Assembly: GCF_013342145.1 (NCBI RefSeq)
Contig: NZ_JABUQZ010000001.1
Location: forward strand, 3,658,001 to 3,722,000
Origin: Haloterrigena gelatinilytica
GTDB lineage: Archaea; Halobacteriota; Halobacteria; Halobacteriales; Natrialbaceae
Reading direction: 5' to 3'
Length of the DNA: 64,000 nucleotides
A model generated the notes under the pieces. It made no database searches. It saw only the letters and a list, made by a program, of their open reading frames with translations, and was not told the DNA's origin. Every line of letters begins with the position of its first letter. The stretch's first letter is position 1. Both the position numbers and the translations under genes were made by a program. Positions 17,839 through 26,921 of the stretch are shown here, piece by piece.

Positions 17839-17983
17839 CTACTCGGTCGTAGGCGCCCCGACGGGTAAAGTACTGGGTCTGGTCGCCGGTCCGTTCCGGC
17901 CGCTGCGATGTCGGGTGTCGACGGCGAACGGGGAACGGCGATCTATTTGTATCCGCTGTCGAAAAAACGCGTGCGACCTGCTC

Positions 17984-19450
17984 ATGGCACTGGACTTCAC
18001 ACCGAAGACCTACGACGAAATCCCCGCGGACAAGCGGCCGTCCCTGGGGGAAGCGCTCGTCCCTATCGCGGGAATGATCCTGTTCCTCTCGCTCGGGATG
18101 ATCTGGCTCGAGATGGACCCGCAGATGCCGCTGTTGTGGGGAATCGCATTCGCGGGACTGTTCGGCCGGTACTACTTCGGCTACGCCTGGAGCGGCCTCT
18201 ACGACGGGATCGGTCGCAGTATTCTGACCGGCCTGCAGGCCATCCTCATCCTGTTCGTCATCTACATGCTCATCTCGGCGTGGATCGACTCCGGAACGAT
18301 CCCCACGCTCATGTACTACGGGCTGGAGTTCCTCTCGCCGGCGATCTTCCTCCCCTTCACCGTCGTCCTCTCGGCGGTCGTCGCCTTCGCGATCGGCTCG
18401 TCGTGGACGACGGCCGGGACGCTCGGCGTCGCGATGATCGGGATCGGCTCCGGGCTCGGGATTCCGGAGGCGATGACGGCCGGCGCCGTCCTGTCGGGGG
18501 CCTACACCGGCGACAAGAACTCGCCGCTCTCTGACACCACGAACCTCGCCGCCGCGGTGACGAACACGGAGCTGATGGACCACATCCGGGCGATGCGCCC
18601 CGGCACTGCGATCTCGTTCGCGATCTCGCTGCTCCTGTTCGTCGTGTTGGGCCTGAGCGCGAGCGGGACGATCCCCGTCGATCGGATCGCCGAGATCCAG
18701 GGCGGCCTCGAGAGCAGTTACGCGATCTCGCCGCTGACGTTCGTTCCGCTGGTCATCACGTTCGCGCTCGCCTTCTACGGCTTCCCCGCGCTGCCGTCGC
18801 TCGGCGCCGGGATCTTCGCCGGCGTCGCGGTCAGCACCGCGGTGCAGGGCGTCGGCTTCGCCGCCGCCTGGGAGACCGTCCACTTCGGGACCGGCCCCGA
18901 AACGGGCGTCGACCTCACGGACGAACTGCTCGCGAGCGGCGGCCTCGAGGGCTCCGTGTGGGTCGTTTCGATCGTCGTGGCCGCGCTGGCGCTGGGCGGT
19001 ATCCTGCAGGAGACCGGCGTGCTGGCGGCGATCGCGTACCACATCGGCCGGGCCGTCAGCAGCGTCGCGGGCCTGACGGCCGGCACGGCCGCGGGCACGA
19101 TCGCGATGAACTTCCTCGCCGCGGAACAGTACATGGCGATCGTCGTCCCCGGGATGACGCTGCAGAACCTGTACGACGAGTACGACCTCGAGAGCCGGAA
19201 CCTCTCGCGGGCGGTCGAGGCGTCCGGGACGACGACGTCGGCGTTCGTGCCCTGGGGCTCCGGCGGGGTCTTCATGGCCTCGGCGCTCGGCGTGCCGGTG
19301 ATCGAGTACGCCCCGTACTACTTCTTCGGCATCCTCTCGCCGCTGATTCTGATCCTGATGGGCGCGACCGGCTGGCGGATCTTCTACACGGACGACCCCG
19401 AACGTGAATCGCCGGCGGAAGCCGACGCGCCGGCGCCCTCCGTCGAATAG
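17984..19450 (+). CDS. nhaC: NhaC-family Na+/H+ antiporter
   Basis: 488 aa from the ATG at 17984 (MALDFTPKTYDEIP); the longer open frame upstream lies in GC-rich non-coding sequence. About 11-12 membrane spans. Signature sequences for NhaC antiporters include FAIGSSWTTAGTLGVAMIGI, SGAYTGDKNSPLSDTTNLAA and the C-terminal FVPWGSGGVFMASALG. Expected to exchange Na+ for protons across the cytoplasmic membrane, relevant to salt and pH homeostasis of a halophile. Single gene. A promoter-like ATCTATTTGTATCC lies ~30-40 nt upstream. Confidence 0.93.
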   Translation: MALDFTPKTYDEIPADKRPSLGEALVPIAGMILFLSLGMIWLEMDPQMPLLWGIAFAGLFGRYYFGYAWSGLYDGIGRSILTGLQAILILFVIYMLISAWIDSGTIPTLMYYGLEFLSPAIFLPFTVVLSAVVAFAIGSSWTTAGTLGVAMIGIGSGLGIPEAMTAGAVLSGAYTGDKNSPLSDTTNLAAAVTNTELMDHIRAMRPGTAISFAISLLLFVVLGLSASGTIPVDRIAEIQGGLESSYAISPLTFVPLVITFALAFYGFPALPSLGAGIFAGVAVSTAVQGVGFAAAWETVHFGTGPETGVDLTDELLASGGLEGSVWVVSIVVAALALGGILQETGVLAAIAYHIGRAVSSVAGLTAGTAAGTIAMNFLAAEQYMAIVVPGMTLQNLYDEYDLESRNLSRAVEASGTTTSAFVPWGSGGVFMASALGVPVIEYAPYYFFGILSPLILILMGATGWRIFYTDDPERESPAEADAPAPSVE

Positions 19451-19648
19451 CGTCGTCGTCGTTGGGTCTCGTCCACCGTTTCGAAGCCGGGCCGTGGCTG
19501 GCGCTGACGACACCTCGAACCGCGGGCGGTACTGACGACGACTCGAGTGAGACCGATCGCACCCACGCGCGGACTTTTTCTCGTCGGCCGCCGTACCGTC
19601 GGTCATGGTCGAACTGCACGCGAAACGCGTACCGACGGAACGGGGACG

Positions 19649-20035
19649 ATGACGAGCCACGACGTGACCCTCGAGTGGACCGACGGCTCGACGCAGACGA
19701 TCGCGGTCGACGAGAACGAGTCGGTCCTCGACGTGGCCCAGCGGGCCGGCGCCCGGCTGCCCTACGACTGTCGGGAGGGGACCTGTATCACCTGCGTCGG
19801 TCGATTGCTCGCCCTCGAGGGCGAGGAGGGCGCCGACGAGTCGGCCGAGGACGGGACGGAACGGCCGCCCCACGCCGCGGACGCGTTCACGTATCGGCGG
19901 GCGCCGGCGGCGCTGACCGACGAGGAGCAGGCGGACGGCTACGTCCTGCTCTGTATCGCGCACCCGCAGTCGGACTGTCGAATCGAAGTCGGACCGCGAG
20001 TGCACGCCGAGGTCGGCGACAGTCCCTGGGCGTAA
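19649..20035 (+). CDS. Plant-type [2Fe-2S] ferredoxin (first of a pair)
   Basis: 128 aa from the ATG at 19649 (MTSHDVTLEWTDGS). The cluster-binding cysteines follow the CX4CX2C...C pattern: YDCREGTCITC and, near the C-terminus, VLLCIAHP. A haloarchaeal-type acidic insertion (~55-80) lies between them. It is 70 bp upstream of the SBP56 gene and paralogous to the ferredoxin at 21514 on its other side. The three genes probably form one functional unit, with the ferredoxins as electron carriers. Confidence 0.93.
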   Translation: MTSHDVTLEWTDGSTQTIAVDENESVLDVAQRAGARLPYDCREGTCITCVGRLLALEGEEGADESAEDGTERPPHAADAFTYRRAPAALTDEEQADGYVLLCIAHPQSDCRIEVGPRVHAEVGDSPWA

Positions 20036-20105
20036 CGCCGCTCTCGCCACCCCTATGTCTCTCCCCCCGACCAGACTTATCTCCGTGCTCGTAGTCGGAA
20101 GGAAT

Positions 20106-21509
20106 ATGAGCGATGCTAACACACCCAGTGACGTCGAACCGGAGCACGATCACGACCACCACGACCACGAGGGCCCCGGCTACGCGACGCCCCAGGCCGC
20201 CATCGAGGAGGGCGACCGAGAGAAGCTGGCCTACGTGATGAGCCTCTACGTCGGCACGGACGTCGACGCGCCGGATTTCGTCGCGGTCGTCGACCTCGAT
20301 CCCGACTCCGACACGTACTGCGAGATCGTCGACCGGATCGAACTCCCCAACCGCGGCGACGAACTCCATCACTTCGGGTGGAACGCCTGTTCCTCGTCGT
20401 GTCACATGGAGGGCCTCGAGCGGCGACACCTGATCGTTCCCGGCCAGCGATCCTCGCGGATCCACGTGATCGACGCGAAGGATCGACACAACCCGGAACT
20501 CGAGACGGTGATCGAACCCGAGGAGGTCTTCGAGTACGACCTCTCGGCACCCCACACCGTCCACTGCATCCCGGACGGGGAGATCCTGATCAGCATGCTC
20601 GGGGACGCCGACGGCGAGTTGCCGGGGGGGTTCCTCGAACTGAACGACGACTTCGAGATCGAGGGCCGGTGGGAGCCGCCGGGCGAGATCGAGATGAACT
20701 ACGACTACTGGTACCAGCCCCGCCAGAACGTGATGGTCTCGAGCGAGTGGGCCGCTCCGAAGACGTACTACCCGGGGTTCGACCTCGAGGACGTCGAGGC
20801 CGGCAACTACGGCCAGCGGCTCCACTTCTGGGACTGGGAGGACGGCACCGTCGAGCAGACCATCGACCTCGGCGAGGAGGGGCTGATCCCGCTCGAGGTG
20901 CGATTCCTCCACACCCCCGAGTCGACCCACGGGTTCGTCGGGGCCGCGCTGTCGTCGAATATTTTCCACTTCTGGCGCGACGGTGAGTCCGGCGAGTACC
21001 GCGCCGAGAAGGTCATCGACTTCGAGAGCCGGGAGCACGACGACTGGGACATGCCGGTCCCCGCGCTCCCGACGGACATCCTGATCTCGATGGACGACCG
21101 CTACCTGTTCGGTTCGAACTGGCTCCACGGCGAGGTCTGGATGTACGACATCTCCGATCCGTCGAACCCGCGGCGGGCCGACTCGCTCTCGGTCGGGGGC
21201 ACCTTCGGCGAGGTGCAGGAGGTCCAGGGCCGCGAACTGTCCGCGGGGCCGCAGATGATCCAGCTCTCGCTGGACGGCGAACGGCTCTACTGGACCACCT
21301 CGCTGTTCTCCTCGTGGGACGAGCAGTTCTACCCAGAGGAGGGCGAGCGCGGCTCGGTGATGCTGAAGGCTGACGTCGACCCCCGAAAGGGCACGATTGA
21401 ACTCGATGAGGACTTCCTCGTCGACTGGGGCGAGTGCCCTGAGGGTCCAGCCCGCGCCCACGAGATCCGCTGGCCCGACGGCGACTGTACCAGCGACGTC
21501 TGGCAGTGA
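20106..21509 (+). CDS. SBP56 / selenium-binding-protein family, methanethiol oxidase type
   Basis: 467 aa from the ATG at 20106. An N-terminal His/Asp-rich stretch (EPEHDHDHHDHEG) precedes the SBP56 beta-propeller. Family landmarks: HHFGWNACSSSCH (cysteine position of the family), PHTVHCIPDGEI, VRFLHTPESTHGFVG and SNWLHGEVWMYDISDP. Characterised members oxidise methanethiol to formaldehyde, H2S and H2O2 using copper. Whether this protein has that activity is inferred. It is flanked at 70 bp and 4 bp by paralogous [2Fe-2S] ferredoxins, a layout suggesting an associated electron-transfer step. Confidence 0.93.
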   Translation: MSDANTPSDVEPEHDHDHHDHEGPGYATPQAAIEEGDREKLAYVMSLYVGTDVDAPDFVAVVDLDPDSDTYCEIVDRIELPNRGDELHHFGWNACSSSCHMEGLERRHLIVPGQRSSRIHVIDAKDRHNPELETVIEPEEVFEYDLSAPHTVHCIPDGEILISMLGDADGELPGGFLELNDDFEIEGRWEPPGEIEMNYDYWYQPRQNVMVSSEWAAPKTYYPGFDLEDVEAGNYGQRLHFWDWEDGTVEQTIDLGEEGLIPLEVRFLHTPESTHGFVGAALSSNIFHFWRDGESGEYRAEKVIDFESREHDDWDMPVPALPTDILISMDDRYLFGSNWLHGEVWMYDISDPSNPRRADSLSVGGTFGEVQEVQGRELSAGPQMIQLSLDGERLYWTTSLFSSWDEQFYPEEGERGSVMLKADVDPRKGTIELDEDFLVDWGECPEGPARAHEIRWPDGDCTSDVWQ

Positions 21510-21513
21510 CCGG

Positions 21514-21903
21514 ATGGCGAAACAGCACCACGACGTGACCCTCGAGTGGCCCGACGCCGACCGCGAGACGCGAACCGTCGCGGTCGACGAGGACGAGACG
21601 GTCCTCGAGGCCGCCGAGCGCGCCGACATCGCCCTTCCCTTCGGCTGTCGCACCGGCGCCTGCGGGACCTGTACGGGGCGGCTGCTCGAGGCCGACGGAG
21701 CAGAGTCAGCGGCCGGCGACGACGAACGCGGTACGATCGACGTCACCGACGCGTTCTCGTACCGTCGCTCGCCGCGAGCGCTGAAGGACCGACATCGGGC
21801 CGACGGTTACGTGCTTCTCTGCATCGCTTCGCCGCGAGTCGGCTGCCGGCTCGCCGTCGGCGCGAGCGTCCACACCGAACTGGTGGACAACCCGTGGAAG
21901 TGA
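21514..21903 (+). CDS. Plant-type [2Fe-2S] ferredoxin (second of a pair)
   Basis: 129 aa from the ATG at 21514, 4 bp after the SBP56 stop, so almost certainly co-transcribed. Cysteines in FGCRTGACGTC and VLLCIASPRVGC complete a plant-type cluster site. It shares the opening HDVTLEW, the central TDAFSYRRSPRALKD region and the terminal DNPWK with the ferredoxin at 19649, showing duplication. Probably the direct redox partner of the SBP56 protein or of a reductase elsewhere. Confidence 0.93.
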   Translation: MAKQHHDVTLEWPDADRETRTVAVDEDETVLEAAERADIALPFGCRTGACGTCTGRLLEADGAESAAGDDERGTIDVTDAFSYRRSPRALKDRHRADGYVLLCIASPRVGCRLAVGASVHTELVDNPWK

Positions 21904-21997
21904 CCGATTCGGACGAACCGGTCGCGTCTCGAGCGGAGATCCCGCATTCGAGCGGCAGTCAGTAACGTTAACGGGCGCGGGCGGCAACCCTCGAGCA

Positions 21998-24076
21998 ATG
22001 TCTGTCGCCGACGAGGACGCGGAGAACCCGTACCTCCGGGATCCGCCGACCGACTTCGCGCCGGTCGCGGAGCTCTCGGAGGACGAGGCCCGCGAACAGG
22101 TCGAACTGCTCCGGGAGGCCGTCCGCGAACACGACCGCCGGTACTACGTCGAGAGCGAACCGCTGATCGCCGACCGGACCTACGACGCCTTGTTCGCCCG
22201 CCTGCGGGACCTCGAGGACGCCTTCGGGCTCGAACATCCCGACAGCCCCACGCGCAGCGTCGGCGGCGAACCGCTCGAGGAGTTCGAGACGGTCGAGCAC
22301 GTCGCGCCGATGCTCTCGATCGACCAGAGCGGCGAGGAGGCGGACGTCCGGGAGTTCGCGGATCGAGTACAGCGAGAGGTCGGTGACGTCGACTACGTCT
22401 GTGAACCCAAGTTCGACGGCGTCTCGATGGAGTTCGTCTACGAGGACGGCCGCCTCGAGCGCGCGGCGACCCGCGGGGACGGCCGCGAGGGCGACGACGT
22501 GACGCGCAACGCGCGCACGATCGGCTCCGTTCCCCAGAAGCTCCACGGCGACTACCCCGACTTCCTCGCCGTTCGGGGCGAGGTCTACATGCCCAAGGAC
22601 GCCTTTCAGAAGCACAACCGCGAGCGCATCGAGCGCGGCGAGGAGCCCTTTGCCAACCCGCGCAACGCCACCGCGGGGACGATCCGCCAGCTCGACCCGT
22701 CGATCGTCGCCGACCGTCCCCTCGAGGTGTTCTTCTTCGACGTGCTCGAGGCCTCGGACCTCGAAGACTCCCACAGCGCCGAACTCGAACGCTTTCCCGA
22801 CTGGGGGCTGCGGGTTACCGAACACGTCGAACTCGCGGCCGACATCGACGAGGCGATCGACTACCGCGAGCGGATGCTCGAGGCCCGCGACGACCTGAAC
22901 TACGAGATCGACGGCACCGTCATCAAGGTCGACGACCGCGAGGCTCGCGAGGAGTTGGGCCGGACGGCCCGTCACGACCGCTACGCGTTCGCCTACAAGT
23001 TCCCCGCCCGCGCGGAGGTGACGCCGATCGTCGACGTGGCGGTTCAGGTCGGTCGCACGGGTCGGCTGACGCCGGTCGCCCTCCTGGAACCGGTCGACGT
23101 CGGCGGCGTGACCGTCTCGCGAGCGAGTCTGCACAACCCCGAGGAGATCGCCGAGAAGAACGTCGGGATCGGCGACACGGTCCGCGTCCAGCGGGCCGGC
23201 GACGTCATCCCCTACGTCGAGGAGGTCGTCGAGAAGGACGGCGAGGGCCACTACGAGCTGCCCGACCACTGTCCCGTCTGCGACAGCGCCGTCGAGCGGG
23301 ACGGCCCGATGGCCTTCTGTACCGGCGGCCTCGCCTGTGACGCCCAGCTCCGGCGGTCGATCGAGTACTACGCCGGCGACGACGGCCTCGATCTCGAGGG
23401 GCTCGGCGAGAAGAGCGTCCGCCAACTGGTCGACGCCGCCCTCCTCGAGTCCGTCGCGGACCTCTACGAACTCGACCGCGAGGACCTCACGGCCCTCGAG
23501 GGCTGGGGCGAGACCAGCGCCGAGAACGTCCTCGCCGAAATCGAGGCCAGCCGCGAGCCGCCGCTCGCGGACTTCCTCTCGGCGCTGGGCATCCCCCACG
23601 TCGGCCCGACGACGGCCCGCGAACTCGCCCGCGAGTTCGGCACATTCGACGCGTTCCGCGAGGCCGCCGAGGACGAGCCCGAACGCCTCGAGGACGTACC
23701 TGACGTCGGCGAGACCGTCGCCGACCAGCTCCACGAGTTCTTCACCAGCGAGGCCAACGCCGCGGCGGTCGACGACTTGCTCGAGCACGTCTCGCCCCAG
23801 GAGTCGGAGCTCGAGAGCGGCGGCGACGAACTCGAGGGACTGACCTTCGTCTTCACTGGGTCACTCGAGGGCGTCACTCGGTCCGAGGCACAGGAGACCG
23901 TCGAGGCCCACGGTGCCAACGCGACGGGCAGCGTCTCGGGGAACACGGACTACCTCGTCGTCGGCGAGAACCCGGGACAGACCAAACGCGACGACGCCGA
24001 GGCCAACGACGTGCCGATCGTCGACGAGGACGAGTTCCGCGAGCTGCTGGCGGAGTACGGGATCGACCTCGAGTAG
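21998..24076 (+). CDS. ligA: NAD+-dependent DNA ligase
   Basis: 692 aa, full length. Seals nicks in DNA using NAD+. Domains in order: Ia (HDRRYYVESEPLIADRTYDAL), adenylation domain with catalytic K138 (CEPKFDGVS), OB fold, zinc finger (CPVC...CTGGLAC), helix-hairpin-helix repeats (PHVGPTTARELA, EDVPDVGETVA) and C-terminal BRCT (GLTFVFTGSLEGVTR). NAD-dependent ligase is a bacterial-type enzyme and its presence in haloarchaea is generally attributed to gene transfer. Base composition is now that of the host. No adjacent partner genes. Confidence 0.97.
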   Translation: MSVADEDAENPYLRDPPTDFAPVAELSEDEAREQVELLREAVREHDRRYYVESEPLIADRTYDALFARLRDLEDAFGLEHPDSPTRSVGGEPLEEFETVEHVAPMLSIDQSGEEADVREFADRVQREVGDVDYVCEPKFDGVSMEFVYEDGRLERAATRGDGREGDDVTRNARTIGSVPQKLHGDYPDFLAVRGEVYMPKDAFQKHNRERIERGEEPFANPRNATAGTIRQLDPSIVADRPLEVFFFDVLEASDLEDSHSAELERFPDWGLRVTEHVELAADIDEAIDYRERMLEARDDLNYEIDGTVIKVDDREAREELGRTARHDRYAFAYKFPARAEVTPIVDVAVQVGRTGRLTPVALLEPVDVGGVTVSRASLHNPEEIAEKNVGIGDTVRVQRAGDVIPYVEEVVEKDGEGHYELPDHCPVCDSAVERDGPMAFCTGGLACDAQLRRSIEYYAGDDGLDLEGLGEKSVRQLVDAALLESVADLYELDREDLTALEGWGETSAENVLAEIEASREPPLADFLSALGIPHVGPTTARELAREFGTFDAFREAAEDEPERLEDVPDVGETVADQLHEFFTSEANAAAVDDLLEHVSPQESELESGGDELEGLTFVFTGSLEGVTRSEAQETVEAHGANATGSVSGNTDYLVVGENPGQTKRDDAEANDVPIVDEDEFRELLAEYGIDLE

Positions 24077-24113
24077 CTGCTCGGGACCGATCGACGGCTA
24101 TCGACGGTACCGG

Positions 24114-24707
24114 TTATCGGTTCTCCTCCCATTCCTCGCACGAGATGCTGTACCGGACGGAGTCGCGAGGCTCGCCGCCGATGATGACGTCGTTGCGGAT
24201 CACGCCCTCCCTCCGGCCGCCGAACCGGTCGACGTACCCCTCGATGGCCCGCCGGGAGTTCTCGTTGTCCGCGTCGTGGGTGACCGCGACGACCTCGAGG
24301 TCCAGTCGATCGAACGCGAGCTCGAGCATCCGGCCGGCGCGCTCGCCCGAGTAGCCTCGGCCCCAGAACGGCTTTCGGAACCAGACACCCAGAATCCCCA
24401 GCCGCTGCTCCCAGTTGGGATGCAGTCCGGCCAGTCCGGCCAGCTCTCCCGCCCGGTCGCCGTCTTTCGGACGGACCGCGTAGGTCGCGTTCTCGCCGTC
24501 GTCGAACGCCTCGCCACAGGTCGAGACCCAGTCGAACGCCTCCTTCGGCTGTTCGTACGCGTCCCAGGTGACGTACTCGGTGATCTCATCGATAGCCGGC
24601 GCGCCTTCCCGGGCGTGTTCGTACAGTTCGAACGGATCGAAGTCGTCGGGATGGAGCCGCTCGTACCGGAGTCGCTCGCTCTCCATCTCGACGGGAAACA
24701 TCGACAT
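24114..24707 (-). CDS. GNAT-family N-acetyltransferase (RimJ/RimL-like)
   Basis: 197 aa. The first strand-helix ESERLRYERLHPDDFDPF and the acetyl-CoA-binding motif A region FWGRGYSGERAGRMLELAF place it in the RimJ/RimL subgroup of GNAT enzymes. These acetylate protein N-termini, antibiotics or small amines. The acceptor is unknown. Convergent with ligA, with no operon. A TATA-like TTAACTAAAAACTATT element lies upstream (~24727-24742). Confidence 0.88.
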   Translation of the reverse strand: MSMFPVEMESERLRYERLHPDDFDPFELYEHAREGAPAIDEITEYVTWDAYEQPKEAFDWVSTCGEAFDDGENATYAVRPKDGDRAGELAGLAGLHPNWEQRLGILGVWFRKPFWGRGYSGERAGRMLELAFDRLDLEVVAVTHDADNENSRRAIEGYVDRFGGRREGVIRNDVIIGGEPRDSVRYSISCEEWEENR

Positions 24708-24823
24708 GCGCCTCCTTTCGTGTCATTAACTAAAAACTATTCGCTCGGGCACAGTCGTTACGGAATCGAGAGGAGGATGCGGCGGGGTCACGGACGTCGC
24801 GAGTCGACGACGGGTGCTCCGGC

Positions 24824-25795
24824 TCACGCCTCGGCGGGCAACCGCGCCGCGATCTCTGACACCGCCTCGAGGCCCTGCACCTCTCCGTCCCGTTCGGGAA
24901 GCGTCACGACCTCGAGATCGGGAAACGTCTCCCGGACCTCTTCGACCCGTTTCAGGTGCCGCTGGTGGCGCGACTGACACCGCGAGCAGTCGTCCTCGGG
25001 GTCTTCGAAGACCCGATTCACGACGAGGCGGTCGACCCGAACGTCGGCTTCCCGTAGCGTCCCCACCAGCCGTTCGGACTCGGCGATGGCCATCCCCTCG
25101 GGCAGGAGGACGACCCGAAACTCCGTCCGTTCGGGATCGGTCAGCAGGTCGCGAGCGCGCTCGAGGCGGGCGCGAAACGCCTCGAGACTTTCCTCCTCGT
25201 CGTCGCTACTGCTGCCCATCATCGACATCGGGCCGAGCACTGCCGTCCGGGCGGCGTTGCCGATCCGCTTGGCCTGCCCGCGCAGCGACTGGGCCGTCTC
25301 GAGGGCCAGCCCCATCACCTCGGGCATGTCGAACAGCCGGAGGGTGTGGCCCGTCGGCGCGGTGTCGAAGACGACGACGTCCCAGTCGCCCTCGTCGACG
25401 TACTCGACGAGCAGATCGAGGGCCGCGATCTCGTCGCTGCCGGCCGGTGCGCCCGAGGCGAACAGCCGTCGGACCTCCTCGTCGTCCAGCCGAATGCCGG
25501 CGCTGCGGAGGTCCTTCGCGAGCGCTCGCGCCAGTTTCTCGTACCGTTCCTTCTGGGTGTCGGGATCGATCTCGACGGCCCAGAGATTTCCGTCACCGTC
25601 GCCGACGCCCTCGAGATCGAGTTCGCGGGGTTCGGCCTCGAGATCGACCTCGAGGGAGTCCGACAGCGAGTGGGCCGGGTCGGTCGAGACGACCAGCGTC
25701 TGCCGGCCGGCGTCGGCCAGTCGGACGGCGGTCGCCGCCGCGCAGGTCGTCTTGCCGACGCCGCCCTTACCGCCGTAGAAGATGCAGTCGGTCAC
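24824..25795 (-). CDS. ArsA/Get3-family ATPase
   Basis: 323 aa with a GTG start (25793-25795) two codons before the P-loop region. Deviant Walker A GGKGGVGKT (residues 8-16), switch I DPAHSLSDS, switch II VVFDTAPTGHTLRL and the CXXC zinc pair CSRCQSRH define a Get3-like dimeric ATPase. Archaeal Get3 homologues bind tail-anchored membrane proteins; arsenite-pump function is less likely because no arsB or arsD is nearby. Single gene. Confidence 0.93.
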   Translation of the reverse strand: MTDCIFYGGKGGVGKTTCAAATAVRLADAGRQTLVVSTDPAHSLSDSLEVDLEAEPRELDLEGVGDGDGNLWAVEIDPDTQKERYEKLARALAKDLRSAGIRLDDEEVRRLFASGAPAGSDEIAALDLLVEYVDEGDWDVVVFDTAPTGHTLRLFDMPEVMGLALETAQSLRGQAKRIGNAARTAVLGPMSMMGSSSDDEEESLEAFRARLERARDLLTDPERTEFRVVLLPEGMAIAESERLVGTLREADVRVDRLVVNRVFEDPEDDCSRCQSRHQRHLKRVEEVRETFPDLEVVTLPERDGEVQGLEAVSEIAARLPAEA

Positions 25796-25946
25796 GGTCT
25801 CGCGTACGATCGACGGACACCTAAATCGATTGCCACGATCGCCGGAGTGTCATCGCTGGCGATCGGATGCAGGTCGATCGAGTCGGGGTGAGGACTCGAG
25901 CGCGAAGCGAGGCGAAAAGAACGAAATCGCTGCGAACGCCGTCAGT

Positions 25947-26921
25947 CTACAGGTCGACGCGGTCGAACCGGTAGAGCGCGACCGCGAGCGGGACGACGAT
26001 CCACAGCAGCAGGATGATAAAGGAGAACCAGTCCTCGAGGAAGAACGGCATGCCGTCCGGGAAGTAGTAGTCCGGATACGTGGTGCCCTCGACGGTGGAA
26101 CTGATGATCGAGAGCGCGTTCGCGAAGGCGTTACCCGGATCGAGCGAGTCGATGAACAGCGCCCAGTCGGGCACTCGTTGGGCGGTTATCTGTTCGGTCG
26201 TTCCGTCGGCCATCTCGAAGGTCCGCGTGTATTCGACGCCGTCGATCGTCCCCCGGGACATCAGGATCTGAAGTCCGGTGAGAAGCAGGTTCCAGACGGC
26301 GTAGAACAGCAGGAAGACGCCGAAGACCGCGGCGCCGGCGATCGTCGTCGACTTGGTCATCGAGGAGAGCGAGACGGCGATACTGGTGTAGGCGAGGCCG
26401 TAGAGGATCGCCATCGCGAGCAGTCCGGCGTACTCGACCACGTCGAAGCTCCCGAGGATCGCGGCGACGACGACGGCCGCGAGGACGAACCCGACGATCA
26501 GCGACAGCGACAGCACGGCCGCTCGGCCGATCAGTTTGCCAAGGAGCACGTCCTTTCGCGAGTGGGGCAGCGAGAGCAACACCTTGATGCTCCCGCTCTC
26601 CCGCTCGCCGGCGATGGCCTTCCAGCCCAACACCAGCGCGATCAGCGGAATGATGACCCGCGTCATCTGGCTGACCAGCGAGACGAGCGCCCCGGTCGTC
26701 TCCGCTTGCGTCGGCGAGACCTCGGCACCGAAGTACGAGAGCGCGCCCGTGACGCCGACCAGCAACAGGAAGAAGAAGACGCTCAGTCCCCAGAACAGCC
26801 ACGAACGGACCGCGTCCTGGAAGTCCTTCTTCGCGACGGCGCGGACGCTCTCGAGATTCACGGAACTCGAGGCCGATCCCGACCCCGACCCCGATGATCC
26901 GGCTGCGGTCTCGGTGCTCAT
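25947..26921 (-). CDS. ABC-2-type transporter permease
   Basis: 324 aa with about six membrane spans. The N-terminal VRAVAKKDFQDAVRSWLFW entry and the central GERESGSIKVLLSLPHSRKD loop are hallmarks of haloarchaeal ABC-2 permeases. Start overlaps the stop of the ATPase gene (26918-26921), so translation is coupled. Exports an unknown substrate with the ATPase. Confidence 0.93.
   Translation of the reverse strand: MSTETAAGSSGSGSGSASSSVNLESVRAVAKKDFQDAVRSWLFWGLSVFFFLLLVGVTGALSYFGAEVSPTQAETTGALVSLVSQMTRVIIPLIALVLGWKAIAGERESGSIKVLLSLPHSRKDVLLGKLIGRAAVLSLSLIVGFVLAAVVVAAILGSFDVVEYAGLLAMAILYGLAYTSIAVSLSSMTKSTTIAGAAVFGVFLLFYAVWNLLLTGLQILMSRGTIDGVEYTRTFEMADGTTEQITAQRVPDWALFIDSLDPGNAFANALSIISSTVEGTTYPDYYFPDGMPFFLEDWFSFIILLLWIVVPLAVALYRFDRVDL

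Noticed and set aside
16883-20122. Very long arginine-rich open frame on the minus strand
   Set aside because: It runs across RIO1, NhaC and the first ferredoxin in a wrong frame and has no protein-like features; a product of GC-rich DNA with few stops.
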